This document shows positions 32,741 to 41,253 of a stretch of DNA of 64,000 nt, one piece after another (the stretch's first letter is position 1; every line of letters begins with the position of its first letter). The notes under the pieces are model-generated. The model worked only from the letters and a program-made list of their open reading frames with translations. It did not search any database and had not been told where the DNA came from. Source of the DNA: Microbacterium galbinum (GTDB lineage: Bacteria; Actinomycetota; Actinomycetes; Actinomycetales; Microbacteriaceae); the NCBI RefSeq assembly GCF_023101185.1, contig NZ_CP078077.1, forward strand, positions 1,021,630-1,085,629, in the 5' to 3' direction. A program made the translations under genes and the position numbers.

Positions 32741-34432
32741 TCAGACGGCGGGGAGCGAGGGAACCGCATCGATCAGCAGGCGCGTGTACGCGTCGGCCGG
32801 GGCACGCAGCACCTGCGAGGTGAGACCCTGCTCGCGCACCACGCCGTCCTGCAGCACCACGACCTCGTCGCAGACCTTCTGGATCACACCGAGATCGTGC
32901 GAGATGAAGAGGTATCCGACACCGGTCTCGGCCTGCAGACGCGCGATGAGCTCGAGGATCTGCTTCTGCACCGCCACGTCGAGCGCCGACACCGGCTCGT
33001 CCAGCACGACCACCGCGGGCTCCACGGCGAGCGCCCGGGCGATGCCGAGCCGCTGGCGCTGACCGCCCGACAGCGACGAGGGCCGCCGGTCGGCGAAGTC
33101 CGCCGGGAGTCCGACTCGCTCGAGCCAGTCCCGCACGCGCGCACCGCGCTCCGTGCGCGACAGGGACGGATGCCGCAGCCCGATCGCCTCGTCGAGAAGG
33201 CGTCCCGCGGTCCAGCGCGGGTCGAAGGACGACCCCGGATCCTGGTAGACGAACTGCACGTCGCGCGGGTCGTCGCTCGCACGGCGCACGGTGCCGGCAT
33301 CCGCGGTCTCGAACCCGGCGAGGATGCGCGCGACGGTCGTCTTGCCCGACCCGGATTCGCCCACGACGCCGAGCGACCGCCCGCGGCGCACGGCGATCGA
33401 GACGTCCTTCACCGCGGGGCGCGTCGCGCCACCCGGCAGGCGGAAGGTCTTGCTCACGTGCTCGGCGGCGAGGACGACGTCGGGGTCGCGCGGGGCGGGA
33501 CCCTTCGACAGGCTCAGGGACCCAGTTTCGGCTGGGGCGGCGCCCTTCGTCTCGTCGCTACGCTCCTCGCTCAGGGACCGATCCACACCCGGTTCCTGAG
33601 CGCCCTTCGTCTCGCTTCGCTCGCTCAGGATCCGTGGATCGAGCGAAAGGGCGGGGCCGCTGTCGAACCGCGGGGCGGCGTCGATGAGGGAGCGGGTGTA
33701 CGGATGCTGGGGGTTCGACAGGACGTCGGCGGTCTCGCCCGACTCGACCACGGCGCCGCCCTGCAGCACCAGCACGCGGTCGGCGAGCTGCGACACCACG
33801 GCGAGGTCGTGACTGATGAGCAGCAGCGCGATGCCCTGCTGCTTGAGCTCGCTGAACAGGGCGAGGATCTGCTTCTGCACCGACACGTCGAGCGCGGTCG
33901 TCGGCTCGTCGGCGATGAGCACGGCGGGGTCTCCGGCGAGCGCGGTGGCGATGAGGGCGCGCTGGCGCTGACCGCCGGAGAGCTGCGCCGGACGCTCGTC
34001 GATGCGCGTCTCGGGATCGGGCACGTGGGTGCGGCGCAGCAGTTCGAGCGCACGTTCGCGGCCGGCCCGTCCGCGCGGTCCGCCGGTCGCGGCGATCGCC
34101 TCGCGCACCTCCTTGCCCACCGTGCGCAGCGGGTCGAGCGACGACAGGGCGTCCTGCAGGATGTACCCGATGCGGCGGCCACGGATGCGGCGCCAGCGGC
34201 GTTCGGAGAACCGCCGCGCGTCGACGCCGTCGATCTCGAGCACCGCGGCATCCACACGGGATCCCGTGCCGACGAGCCCGAGCAGGCTGCGCGCGCTGAC
34301 GGACTTGCCCGATCCCGACTCGCCGACCAGCGCGACGCACTCGCCGGGGCCGATCTCGAAACCGACACCCTCGACGGCCGTGCGGCCTCCGAACGACACG
34401 GTCAGGCCCTCGACCCGGATCAGCGCGTTCAT
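32741..34432 (-). CDS. Opp/Dpp ABC transporter, fused double ATPase
   Basis: A 563-aa fusion of the two ATPases of a peptide-type importer. Domain 1 (residues 1-260, DppD-like) has Walker A GESGSGKS, signature LSGGQRQR and Walker B VLIADEP. Domain 2 (about 325-563, DppF-like) has Walker A GESGSGKT, LSGGQRQR and VVVLDEP. The linker, about residues 266-315, is encoded by three dispersed palindromic repeats and reads like translated junk (LSERSETKGA, SLSEERSDETKG, TGSLSLSKGP). ATG 34432 overlaps the upstream permease stop by 4 nt. It is the last gene of the operon that starts at 38137. Confidence 0.93.
   Translation of the reverse strand: MNALIRVEGLTVSFGGRTAVEGVGFEIGPGECVALVGESGSGKSVSARSLLGLVGTGSRVDAAVLEIDGVDARRFSERRWRRIRGRRIGYILQDALSSLDPLRTVGKEVREAIAATGGPRGRAGRERALELLRRTHVPDPETRIDERPAQLSGGQRQRALIATALAGDPAVLIADEPTTALDVSVQKQILALFSELKQQGIALLLISHDLAVVSQLADRVLVLQGGAVVESGETADVLSNPQHPYTRSLIDAAPRFDSGPALSLDPRILSERSETKGAQEPGVDRSLSEERSDETKGAAPAETGSLSLSKGPAPRDPDVVLAAEHVSKTFRLPGGATRPAVKDVSIAVRRGRSLGVVGESGSGKTTVARILAGFETADAGTVRRASDDPRDVQFVYQDPGSSFDPRWTAGRLLDEAIGLRHPSLSRTERGARVRDWLERVGLPADFADRRPSSLSGGQRQRLGIARALAVEPAVVVLDEPVSALDVAVQKQILELIARLQAETGVGYLFISHDLGVIQKVCDEVVVLQDGVVREQGLTSQVLRAPADAYTRLLIDAVPSLPAV
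33490..33633. repeat. Dispersed palindromic repeats inside a coding region
   Basis: The linker region contains one copy of the CCTTCGACAGGCTCAGGG repeat (33492-33530) and two of the CTTCGTCTCGTCGCT type (33541-33578 and 33592-33633, the second diverged). All keep the reading frame open. The same repeats are intergenic elsewhere in the window. Confidence 0.85.
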
Positions 34433-35301
34433 CCGCGACCCTCCAGACGTGCCTGCAGGCGACGACCGAGCACGGTCGTGCTGATGACGAACAGGGTGAT
34501 CGCGAGACCGGGGAACACCGCGGCCCACCACCCCAGCGTGAGGAAGTTGCGCGCGTTCGAGAGCATCGAACCCCATTCGGGAGTGGGCGGCGGGCTGCCG
34601 AGACCGAGGAACGACAGGGCGGCGCCGGTGAGCGTCGCACCGCCGAGGCCGATCGTGGCGATCACGACGACCGGGCGCACGGCGTTCGGCAGCAGGTGAC
34701 GTCCGAGCACGCGGGCGCGCGACAGCCCCATGCCTCGGGAGGCCTCGATGAAGGTCGAGGTGCGCACGCGCAGCGTCTCCCCGCGCACGACGCGCACGTA
34801 GTACGGGATGCCGGCGATGCCGATCGCGATGGTGGCGGTGGCGAGCCCTCCACCGAAGAGCGCCAGGATGAGGATCGCGAGCACGAGCTCGGGGAATGCC
34901 GCTCCGATGTCGGTGAGCCGCAGCGTCACGGTCGAGATCACCCGGTTCGACAGCCCGGCGACGAGGCCGAGGATCGTCCCGAAGAGGAGCGAGATGACGA
35001 CGGCACCGAACCCGAGCACGAGCGAGCTGCGCGCACCGAAGACGATGCGCGCGTAGACGTCGCGTCCGATCTCGTCGGTGCCGAGCGGATGCCCCGGCCC
35101 CGGAGGCGCGAGGATCAACGCCCGATCGGCGGCGAGCGGGTCCTGCCCGGTGAGCAGCTGCGGCCACAGCGCGGCGAGCACGAACAGCACCAGCACCAGC
35201 GCGCACAGCAGTGTGCCGATGTCGGCGGCCAGGCGCACCCAGCCGCGCCAGCGCACGTGCTGCCGGGCGGTGACGGCCTCGGCGACGACTCCCCCGCTCA
35301 T
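34429..35301 (-). CDS. Opp/Dpp ABC transporter permease (DppC type)
   Basis: A 290-aa inner-membrane permease of a peptide/nickel-type importer. DppC features are the PLGTDEIGRDVYARIVFGAR segment after the first helix, RLTDIGAAFPELVLAILILA, the EAA-like loop FIEASRGMGLSRARVLGRHL and the end LSFLGLGSPPPTPEWGSML. ATG 35301 overlaps the stop of the DppB-type gene by 4 nt, and its own stop overlaps the ATPase start by 4 nt, so the three are translationally coupled. Confidence 0.94.
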   Translation of the reverse strand: MSGGVVAEAVTARQHVRWRGWVRLAADIGTLLCALVLVLFVLAALWPQLLTGQDPLAADRALILAPPGPGHPLGTDEIGRDVYARIVFGARSSLVLGFGAVVISLLFGTILGLVAGLSNRVISTVTLRLTDIGAAFPELVLAILILALFGGGLATATIAIGIAGIPYYVRVVRGETLRVRTSTFIEASRGMGLSRARVLGRHLLPNAVRPVVVIATIGLGGATLTGAALSFLGLGSPPPTPEWGSMLSNARNFLTLGWWAAVFPGLAITLFVISTTVLGRRLQARLEGRG

Positions 35302-36317
35302 GCGGTGGCCTCCGTTCGGTCGGCGCCCGTAGGTTCGGATGCCGCAGCGGCGGCGTCGTCCTTCGACGGGGCGATCACGCGGTCGGCGTCGCGCACCCGC
35401 GGATCGACGAGCGCGTACGACAGGTCGACGAGCGTGTTCACGAGGATGAACACGGCGGTGCCGACGAGGACGACGCCGATCACGACCGGGATGTCCTGCG
35501 AGGCCACCGAGTCGACGAGCAGGCGCCCGAGCCCCGGACGGCTGAACAGGGTCTCGGTGATCGCGGCGCCACCGAGCAGGGCCCCGAACGAGAACCCGAG
35601 CATGGTCAGGTACGGCACCGCGGCGTGGCGGAGCGCGTGCCGCACGGTCACGGCGAGCGACCCGAGACCGCGCGCACGGGCCGAGAGGATGAAGGGCTGC
35701 TCGAGCGCGTCGTCGAGCGACTGCCGCAGCACCTGCAGCAGCAGGGCGGCCGTCGGCAGCGCGAGGGTGAGGGCGGGGAGGACGAGCGAGCGCAGATCAC
35801 CGCTGTCGAGGATGGGGAGCGCGCGCAGCCACACGGCGAACACCAGCATCAGCACGAAGCCGAGCCAGAACACCGGGGTCGACGCGAGCACCAGTTCGAC
35901 GCCCGAGGAGATCCAGCTGGGCAGGCGGCGACCGGCGGTCAGCACACCGCCGGCGAGCGAGATCACGACGGCGAGCACGATCGCGGCGAGCGCGAGGGCG
36001 ATCGTCGGACCCGCCTGCGCGGCGAGCAGCGGGGCGACCGGTTGCTCCTGCACGTACGACATGCCGAGGTCTCCGCGCAGCAGACGACCGAGGTAGAGGA
36101 AGTACTGCACGATCAGCGGCTCGTCGAGGTGGTACTCCTGCCGCACGACGGCGAGAACCTCGGGGCTGATGTCGACCTGCTGCTGACCGGCGCCGAGGAT
36201 CGCGAAGGCCGGGTCGACCGGCACGAGCCGCAGCGCGAAGAACGTGAGGGTCGCCGCACCCCACAGCGTGATCAGGCTCACGCCGAGACGGCGCAGTACT
36301 CGCCAGACCGTGCTCAT
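35298..36317 (-). CDS. Opp/Dpp ABC transporter permease (DppB type)
   Basis: A 339-aa inner-membrane permease. The first helix VWRVLRRLGVSLITLWGAAT is followed by the long extracellular loop with QQQVDISPEVLAVVRQEYHL and GDLGMSYVQEQPV. The docking loop FILSARARGLGSLAVTVRHA and the end DIPVVIGVVLVGTAVFILVN are typical of DppB. ATG 36317 has GAGGAGGAACGAC upstream; the frame is open to 36362 through repeat DNA, which is not counted. It is separated from the binding-protein gene by repeats and a hairpin. Confidence 0.94.
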   Translation of the reverse strand: MSTVWRVLRRLGVSLITLWGAATLTFFALRLVPVDPAFAILGAGQQQVDISPEVLAVVRQEYHLDEPLIVQYFLYLGRLLRGDLGMSYVQEQPVAPLLAAQAGPTIALALAAIVLAVVISLAGGVLTAGRRLPSWISSGVELVLASTPVFWLGFVLMLVFAVWLRALPILDSGDLRSLVLPALTLALPTAALLLQVLRQSLDDALEQPFILSARARGLGSLAVTVRHALRHAAVPYLTMLGFSFGALLGGAAITETLFSRPGLGRLLVDSVASQDIPVVIGVVLVGTAVFILVNTLVDLSYALVDPRVRDADRVIAPSKDDAAAAASEPTGADRTEATA

Positions 36318-36342
36318 GTCGTTCCTCCTCCGTGTGCGTCTC

Positions 36343-36446
36343 GGGGCGGGACCCTTCGACAAGCTCAGGGACCCAGTACCGGGGCGGGACCCTTCGACAA
36401 GCTCAGGGACCCAGTACCGGGGCGGGACCCTTCGACAAGCTCAGGG
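36343..36446. repeat. Tandem 38-bp repeats, CCTTCGACAAGCTCAGGG type
   Basis: Two exact 38-bp units (36343-36380 and 36381-36418) and a partial third (36419-36446) of the dispersed element. All three share AAGCTC and, where present, the end AGTACC, which differ from copies elsewhere. Confidence 0.9.
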
Positions 36447-36451
36447 AGAGC

Positions 36452-36496
36452 GACCGCCCTGGGTTGCTGAGCCTGTCGAAGCATCCCAGGGCGGTC
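36452..36496 (-). terminator. Hairpin after the Opp binding-protein gene
   Basis: Perfect 12-bp arms GACCGCCCTGGG/CCCAGGGCGGTC enclose an inverted copy of the dispersed repeat core. It begins 12 nt past the binding-protein stop at 36509. Like the hairpin at 26624-26653 it could lower permease relative to binding-protein expression. Confidence 0.65.
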
Positions 36497-36508
36497 ACCC
36501 CGCGAGAC

Positions 36509-38137
36509 TCAGTTCTTCCAGGCGTCGAACAGGTACGGCTGCGGCCACGCGTAGTCCCACGCGACGCCGTGCACGTTCGGCTGCCACGCCACCACGCGGG
36601 CCCGCGAGTACAGCGGGATCGACGGGGCGAGCGAGGGCAGCAGCTCCTGCGCCTGGCCGTAGAAGTCGGCGCGGGCGGCCGGGTCGGCGCTGGCGCGCGC
36701 CTGGGCCAGGATGCCGTCGAGCTCGGCGTCCGCCAGGAACGATGCGTTCGAGCCGATCGACGAACCGTCCGACACGTTGTCGCCGCCGTAGAGGCGCCAC
36801 AGCTGCATGCCGGTCGCCTCCGACTGGAACGACGGCATGATGCCGTACTCGCCGGTGTAGAGGCGCTGCGAGAAGTCCGCCGCCGGAACCGGCTGCAGCA
36901 CGAGCTCGAAGCCGAGCTCCTTCGCGTCGATCTGCACCTGCTCCAGCGTGCGCTGGGCGAGCTGGTCGTTGTCGGCGTAGGGCACGGTGGTGCTCAGGCG
37001 CTCGCCGTCCTTGGTGCGGTAGCCGTCGGCATCCGTTCCCGTCCAGCCGGCCTCGTCGAGCAGCGCGCCCGCGGCATCCGCGTCGAACTCGATGACGTTC
37101 TCGAGGTCGGTCTTGTAGTCGGGCGTCGTCGTCGCCAGGTACTCCTGCACGGGGTACGCGCCGAAGGTCGCGCTCTTGACGATCGCCTCGCGGTCGATGC
37201 CCGTGAGCAGCGCGCGACGCACGTTGACGTCGTCGAACGGCGCGGTGCGCGTGTTCAGGTGCAGCGTGAAGCCGACACCCGGCAGCAGGAACTCGTCGGA
37301 CTCGTAGCGGTCGTCGGCCTTGACCTCTTCGGCGTACTCGGGAGCGATGTAGTCGACGATGTCGGCTTCGCCCGTGAGCAGCGCGTTGTAGCGCGTCTGG
37401 TCCTCGGGCAGGAAGCGGTAGGTGATCTTGTCGAGGTAGGCGGCGCCCTCGTGGGTGCCCTCCGGGCCCCAGTCGTAGTCGTCGTTGCGCACGTAGCTGA
37501 TGCTCTGGCCCTTGACCCACTCGTCGAACACGAACGGACCGGTGCCGACCACGGTCGACGCGAGCGAGTCGGGGTCGTCGAGCAGCTGTGTCGGCGACAC
37601 GATGCCGAAGTACGGGGCGGCGATCAGCGTGAGGAAGCTCGACTCCGGCTGCTCGAGCGTGATGCGCACGGTGTACTCGTCGAGCACCTCGGCCGTCGGG
37701 CCCAGCTTCGCGACCGAACCCGTGGACTTGTTGGCCGGGTCGGCGACGTAATCGAAGTTGACCTTCACGGCCTCGGCGTCGAACGGGGTGCCGTCGTGGA
37801 AGGTCACGTCGTCGCGCAGCGTGAACGTGTACACGCGTGCGTCGTCGGACACCTCCCAGTCGGTCGCGAGCCACGTGCCGTAGGTGCCGTCGCCGTTGTC
37901 CCACACGAGGGAGTCGACGACCGGGGTCAGCACGTGCGCGCCGCCCATCTGGTCGACGAGCGGGTTGAGCTGCGGCGGTTCGGAGCGGGCCGCGACGACG
38001 AGGTCGCCGCCGGTGACGGGCTCGCCGTCGCCACCCGAGGACTCGGGGGCGGCCGAGGCGCAGGCGGTCAGGGTCAGAGCGATGACGACGGCTGCTGCGA
38101 CGGCAGCGCCGAGGCGACGGGGGATTCCGGATGCCAC
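36509..38137 (-). CDS. Peptide/nickel-type ABC substrate-binding lipoprotein
   Basis: A 542-aa extracellular family 5 solute-binding lipoprotein. The signal peptide RRLGAAVAAAVVIALTLTA ends at the lipobox Cys. Family features are VVAARSEPPQLNPL, WLATDWEVSDDARVYTFTLR, the motif FHDGTPFDAEAVKVNFDYV and APSIPLYSRARVVAWQPNV near the end. GTG 38137 has AGAGGA upstream. It is the first gene of the operon with the two permeases and the fused ATPase. The ligand may be an oligopeptide or an acylated amine; the sequence does not decide. Confidence 0.93.
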   Translation of the reverse strand: MASGIPRRLGAAVAAAVVIALTLTACASAAPESSGGDGEPVTGGDLVVAARSEPPQLNPLVDQMGGAHVLTPVVDSLVWDNGDGTYGTWLATDWEVSDDARVYTFTLRDDVTFHDGTPFDAEAVKVNFDYVADPANKSTGSVAKLGPTAEVLDEYTVRITLEQPESSFLTLIAAPYFGIVSPTQLLDDPDSLASTVVGTGPFVFDEWVKGQSISYVRNDDYDWGPEGTHEGAAYLDKITYRFLPEDQTRYNALLTGEADIVDYIAPEYAEEVKADDRYESDEFLLPGVGFTLHLNTRTAPFDDVNVRRALLTGIDREAIVKSATFGAYPVQEYLATTTPDYKTDLENVIEFDADAAGALLDEAGWTGTDADGYRTKDGERLSTTVPYADNDQLAQRTLEQVQIDAKELGFELVLQPVPAADFSQRLYTGEYGIMPSFQSEATGMQLWRLYGGDNVSDGSSIGSNASFLADAELDGILAQARASADPAARADFYGQAQELLPSLAPSIPLYSRARVVAWQPNVHGVAWDYAWPQPYLFDAWKN

Positions 38138-38223
38138 GATGGGTCCTCTCGGGTCGGCACGGGCTTCCGACGCTATCCATGCCCGCGGATGCCGGTCGCC
38201 CCGGGCTACACAGGGCGAAACCG

Positions 38224-38240
38224 TGCGTCAGATTGCGTCA
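38224..38240. promoter_or_regulatory. Direct repeats TGCGTCA, one helical turn apart
   Basis: TGCGTCA at 38224-38230 and 38234-38240, 10 bp apart, lie about 90-100 nt upstream of the binding-protein start. They are a candidate site for an activator, possibly the adjacent PucR-type protein. Confidence 0.4.
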
Positions 38241-38286
38241 CACGGGTGAGTTGCGGCATCCGTTCCGATAGGCTCGCGGCATTTGC

Positions 38287-38372
38287 GGGGCGGGTCCCTT
38301 CGACAGGCTCAGGGACCCAGTTTCGGAGTCGATGCTGAGCACTGGGTCGCTGAGCCTGTCGAAGCGTCCCCC
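38287..38372. repeat. Dispersed repeat as imperfect long hairpin
   Basis: A forward CCTTCGACAGGCTCAGGG copy (left arm from 38287) faces an inverted one (GCTGAGCCTGTCGAAGCG, within 38341-38372). Together they form a long imperfect stem past the end of the PucR gene at 38386, probably a terminator. Confidence 0.8.
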
Positions 38373-38385
38373 ACGCACGACCCCC

Positions 38386-40326
38386 TCAGCCCCCGAGCAA
38401 CTCCCGCCGGAGGCGCTCGAGTCGCACGGCGGCCTGCAGGCGGAACCGGTACTCGGCATCCGCGGGGTCGCCGTCGAGCAGCGTCCAGATCCGGTCGAGC
38501 CGCTGCTGCACCGTGTTCGTGTGCACGCGCAGCGCGGTCGCCGCCCCCTGGCGGCTCTCCCCCGCGTCGAAGTAGGCGACGAGGGTGTCGACGAGCGCCG
38601 TGCCGCGCCGTTCGTCCCACGCGCGCACCGGCCCGAGCATCCCGTCGACGAATCGGGCCGCGGCCTCCGGCTCCCCCGAGGAGAGCACGTGATACGGCGC
38701 GAAGTCGTCCGACCGCACGGTCGCCCCCGACACCCCGAGCGGCCCCAGGAACCGCAGATCGCGCACGGCACGCTCGACCGACGCGCGCAGCGCCGGCACC
38801 CCGTCGACCGTCGCGCCGACGACCGCGGTGACCGACGGATCGTCGAGCTTCTCGGCGAGGATCCGCCGCACCCGCTCGGTCGCGGCCACGAGACCGGCCC
38901 CGCCAGCCCCGGCCCCGGCCCCGGGCCCGGGCCCGGGCCCGTCGACGGATGCCGTCCACGCGACCACGAGCCCGTGTTCGCGCACCGTGACGAGGCCGTG
39001 GTCGCCGACGGCATCCGCGGCCACCGTCAGCGCACCCTCGCGCCCGCGCACGTCGATCGCGGCCGCGCCGACGAGCGGGCGCGCGACCTCGGCGGAGAGA
39101 GCGGATGCCTCGGCCGAACCGTCGAGCACCGCACCGAGCACGCGTGCACGGCGCTCGGCGCGGATCGCCGAGACGGCATCGCGTTTGAAGGAGACGAGGG
39201 CGGCGACCTGCGCGGCGCGCTCGAGCGTGGGGCGGGCGACGTCGTCGGGCACGGCGTCCTCGTCATCGGCGACCATCGCACCGAGCACCCGGTCGACACC
39301 GAGGATCGCGACCACCAGCCACCGGCGCTCCCCGTCGACCACCGCGACCGCATGCCCGCTCGCCCGGCTCTCCCGGATCGCATCGGTGAGCGGTCGGCGG
39401 CGCGGCAGGCCCGCACGGGCGTCCGCTCCCGTATCGAGGGGAAGCCCCGTCTCGTCGACCGCGCGCACGCGCCGCCCGAGGCGATCCGACACCGTCGCGA
39501 CGAGATCGATCAGGGTCGCGCCCGAGACCACGGCGGCGGTGAGCTCTTCATGGATGCCGCCGACGATCTGCGTCGCCGCGAGGTGGCGCTCGAGCTCGCC
39601 GTACGCCTCTTCTGCGCGGGCGCGGGCGGCCGCGCTCTCGGCCAGCACGCGGGCGCTGTGCAGCACGGCGGCGGCATGGTCGGCGAACGCCGAGAGCAGC
39701 AGCACCTGGTCGGGCGTGAAGTCGTGGGCGAACCGGTTGCAGGCGAACAGCGCTCCGAGCACCTCGTCGCCGACGGCCAGCGGCACGCCGAGGAACGAGA
39801 CGAGCCCCTCGCGCGCGACCGCATCGTCGATGGAGGGGTCGTGCGGAGCATCCGCCATGCGCGTGTACTCGCGCACCCAGACCGGTTCGCGGGAGTCGGC
39901 GACCAGGCTCGCGAGGCCGTACCCGGCGGGCACGAGCAGGTCGCGGAACTCCGGGGTCACCGTGCCCGCCGAATACCGCACGCGCAGATCGCCCTGCGCG
40001 TTGTCGACCTCCGAGAGGTACGTGACGTCGGTGCCCATGAGCTCGTGCGCGCGCTGAACCAGGCGGCGCAGCACATCGGTCACGTCCTGCAGTCGCACGA
40101 GTTCGCGCGCGGTCGAGAACAGGGCCTCGAGTTCGACGGTGCGTCTCCGCAGCCGCGCGGTCTGCTGCTGCGACTCCTGCACCGCGGCGAGGATCTCCTC
40201 GACATCGGATGCCGCGGCATCCGCCTCGGTGAGCAACTGCGTGAGCGCGAGCATCCGCTCCCCCGGCTCGGCGCGCGCGGCCGCGACGACCTCGCGCACG
40301 AGCGCGGACGCGGTGTTCTCGACCAT
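38386..40326 (-). CDS. PucR/CdaR-type regulator with GAF domain
   Basis: A 646-aa transcription regulator. An N-terminal coiled coil (about 40-75, VEEILAAVQESQQQTARLRR) leads to a GAF domain of about 80-210 (YSAGTVTPEF, VSFLGVPLAVGDEVLGALF), a second coiled coil, a middle CdaR-like region, a Gly/Pro low-complexity stretch (DGPGPGPGAGAGAGGAG) and a C-terminal PucR helix-turn-helix (DAGESRQGAATALRVHTNTV). GAGAGGAG precedes ATG 40326. Such proteins sense catabolic substrates. It follows the enoyl-CoA hydratase, CoA-transferase and MHS genes, its likely targets. Confidence 0.92.
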   Translation of the reverse strand: MVENTASALVREVVAAARAEPGERMLALTQLLTEADAAASDVEEILAAVQESQQQTARLRRRTVELEALFSTARELVRLQDVTDVLRRLVQRAHELMGTDVTYLSEVDNAQGDLRVRYSAGTVTPEFRDLLVPAGYGLASLVADSREPVWVREYTRMADAPHDPSIDDAVAREGLVSFLGVPLAVGDEVLGALFACNRFAHDFTPDQVLLLSAFADHAAAVLHSARVLAESAAARARAEEAYGELERHLAATQIVGGIHEELTAAVVSGATLIDLVATVSDRLGRRVRAVDETGLPLDTGADARAGLPRRRPLTDAIRESRASGHAVAVVDGERRWLVVAILGVDRVLGAMVADDEDAVPDDVARPTLERAAQVAALVSFKRDAVSAIRAERRARVLGAVLDGSAEASALSAEVARPLVGAAAIDVRGREGALTVAADAVGDHGLVTVREHGLVVAWTASVDGPGPGPGAGAGAGGAGLVAATERVRRILAEKLDDPSVTAVVGATVDGVPALRASVERAVRDLRFLGPLGVSGATVRSDDFAPYHVLSSGEPEAAARFVDGMLGPVRAWDERRGTALVDTLVAYFDAGESRQGAATALRVHTNTVQQRLDRIWTLLDGDPADAEYRFRLQAAVRLERLRRELLGG

Positions 40327-40367
40327 GAGGCTCCTCTCACCCCCACCTTCCCACGCCCACTCGCTCG

Positions 40368-40483
40368 GGGTGGGACCCTTCGACAGGCTCAGGGACCCAG
40401 TCATGCGGGTGGGACCCTTCGACAGGCTCAGGGACCCAGTCATGCGAACGGGCCCTTCGACGGGCTCAGGGACCAGTCATGCG
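40368..40483. repeat. Tandem 39-bp repeats, CCTTCGACAGGCTCAGGG type
   Basis: Two exact 39-bp units (40368-40406, 40407-40445) ending CAGTCATGC and a degenerate third (40446-40483) that includes the stop codon of the enoyl-CoA hydratase gene. The unit differs from the 36343 array in its last bases. Confidence 0.88.
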
Positions 40484-41253
40484 CCCCGCGACGGGAACCG
40501 CGGGGGGCGGCGCTCGGCGAAGGCGGCGAGTCCCTCGCGGGCGTCGTCGCTCGCGAACGCCTGCTGGCCCAGCACCGCCTCGAGGCGGAACGCCTCCGAC
40601 TCGGGCAGGTCGGCGAGCGCACGCACGGCCCGCTTCACGGTCGCCAGCGCCGTGGCGCTCTTCGTCAGCAGCTGCTCGGCGACGGCGATCGCCTCGTCGT
40701 GCAGAGCGGATGCCTCGACCACCCGGTTCACGAGCCCGTACCGCAGCGCGGTCTCGGCGTCGATCCGGTCGCCGCGCAGCATGAGGTCCATCGCGAACGC
40801 GTAGGGGATCTGCCGGATGAGCCGCACGAGCGTGCCTCCGGCCGGCACGACGCCGACACCGGTCTCGGGCAGCGCGAACTGGGCATCGGCGGAGGCGAGA
40901 CGGATGTCGGTCGATAGCATGATCTCGAACCCGCCGCCGAGGCAGAGGCCGTTGATCGCGGCGACCACCGGCTTCTCGAGCGTCGAGTGCTTCTGGTGCG
41001 CGGCATCCCACTCGCTGATGTCGAAGCGCTCCTCGGTGAGCGCCGGGATCGATTCGCCCAGATCGGCGCCGACGCAGAACGCGCGCTCCCCCGCCCCCGT
41101 CAGCACCGCGACGCCGATGCGCGGGTCGCCCTGCACCTCCGCGAACGCGGCGCCGAGTTCGTCGTACATCGCGAGCGTCAGTGCGTTGAGCTTCTCGGGG
41201 CGGTCGATCGTGATGACGCCGATGCCATCCGTGCGGTCGAGACGGATGCCCAT
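40477..41253 (-). CDS. Enoyl-CoA hydratase/isomerase (crotonase fold)
   Basis: A 258-aa crotonase-family enzyme acting on acyl-CoA. It shows the opening ITIDRPEKLNALTLAMYDEL, the oxyanion-hole regions AFCVGADLGESIP and GLCLGGGFEIMLS, and PETGVGVVPAGGT with the acidic residue used in hydration. It could be a carnitinyl-CoA dehydratase relative, given the class III CoA-transferase whose stop overlaps its ATG by one base (TGATG). Its last codons and stop lie in a repeat unit, so the tail may have been reshaped by repeat insertion. Confidence 0.93.
   Translation of the reverse strand: MGIRLDRTDGIGVITIDRPEKLNALTLAMYDELGAAFAEVQGDPRIGVAVLTGAGERAFCVGADLGESIPALTEERFDISEWDAAHQKHSTLEKPVVAAINGLCLGGGFEIMLSTDIRLASADAQFALPETGVGVVPAGGTLVRLIRQIPYAFAMDLMLRGDRIDAETALRYGLVNRVVEASALHDEAIAVAEQLLTKSATALATVKRAVRALADLPESEAFRLEAVLGQQAFASDDAREGLAAFAERRPPRFPSRGA

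Noticed and set aside
28852..32823. Long plus-strand open frame of about 1320 codons
   Set aside because: It is antisense to the 1392-aa secreted protein, which has a signal peptide, modules and an anchor; the antisense translation has none.
36343..36446. Possible CRISPR array
   Set aside because: The 38-bp units are directly adjacent with no unique spacers, and the same element is scattered singly elsewhere. No cas gene is present.
38269..38274. TAGGCT as a plus-strand promoter
   Set aside because: No -35 hexamer at proper spacing, and it leads only into repeat DNA.
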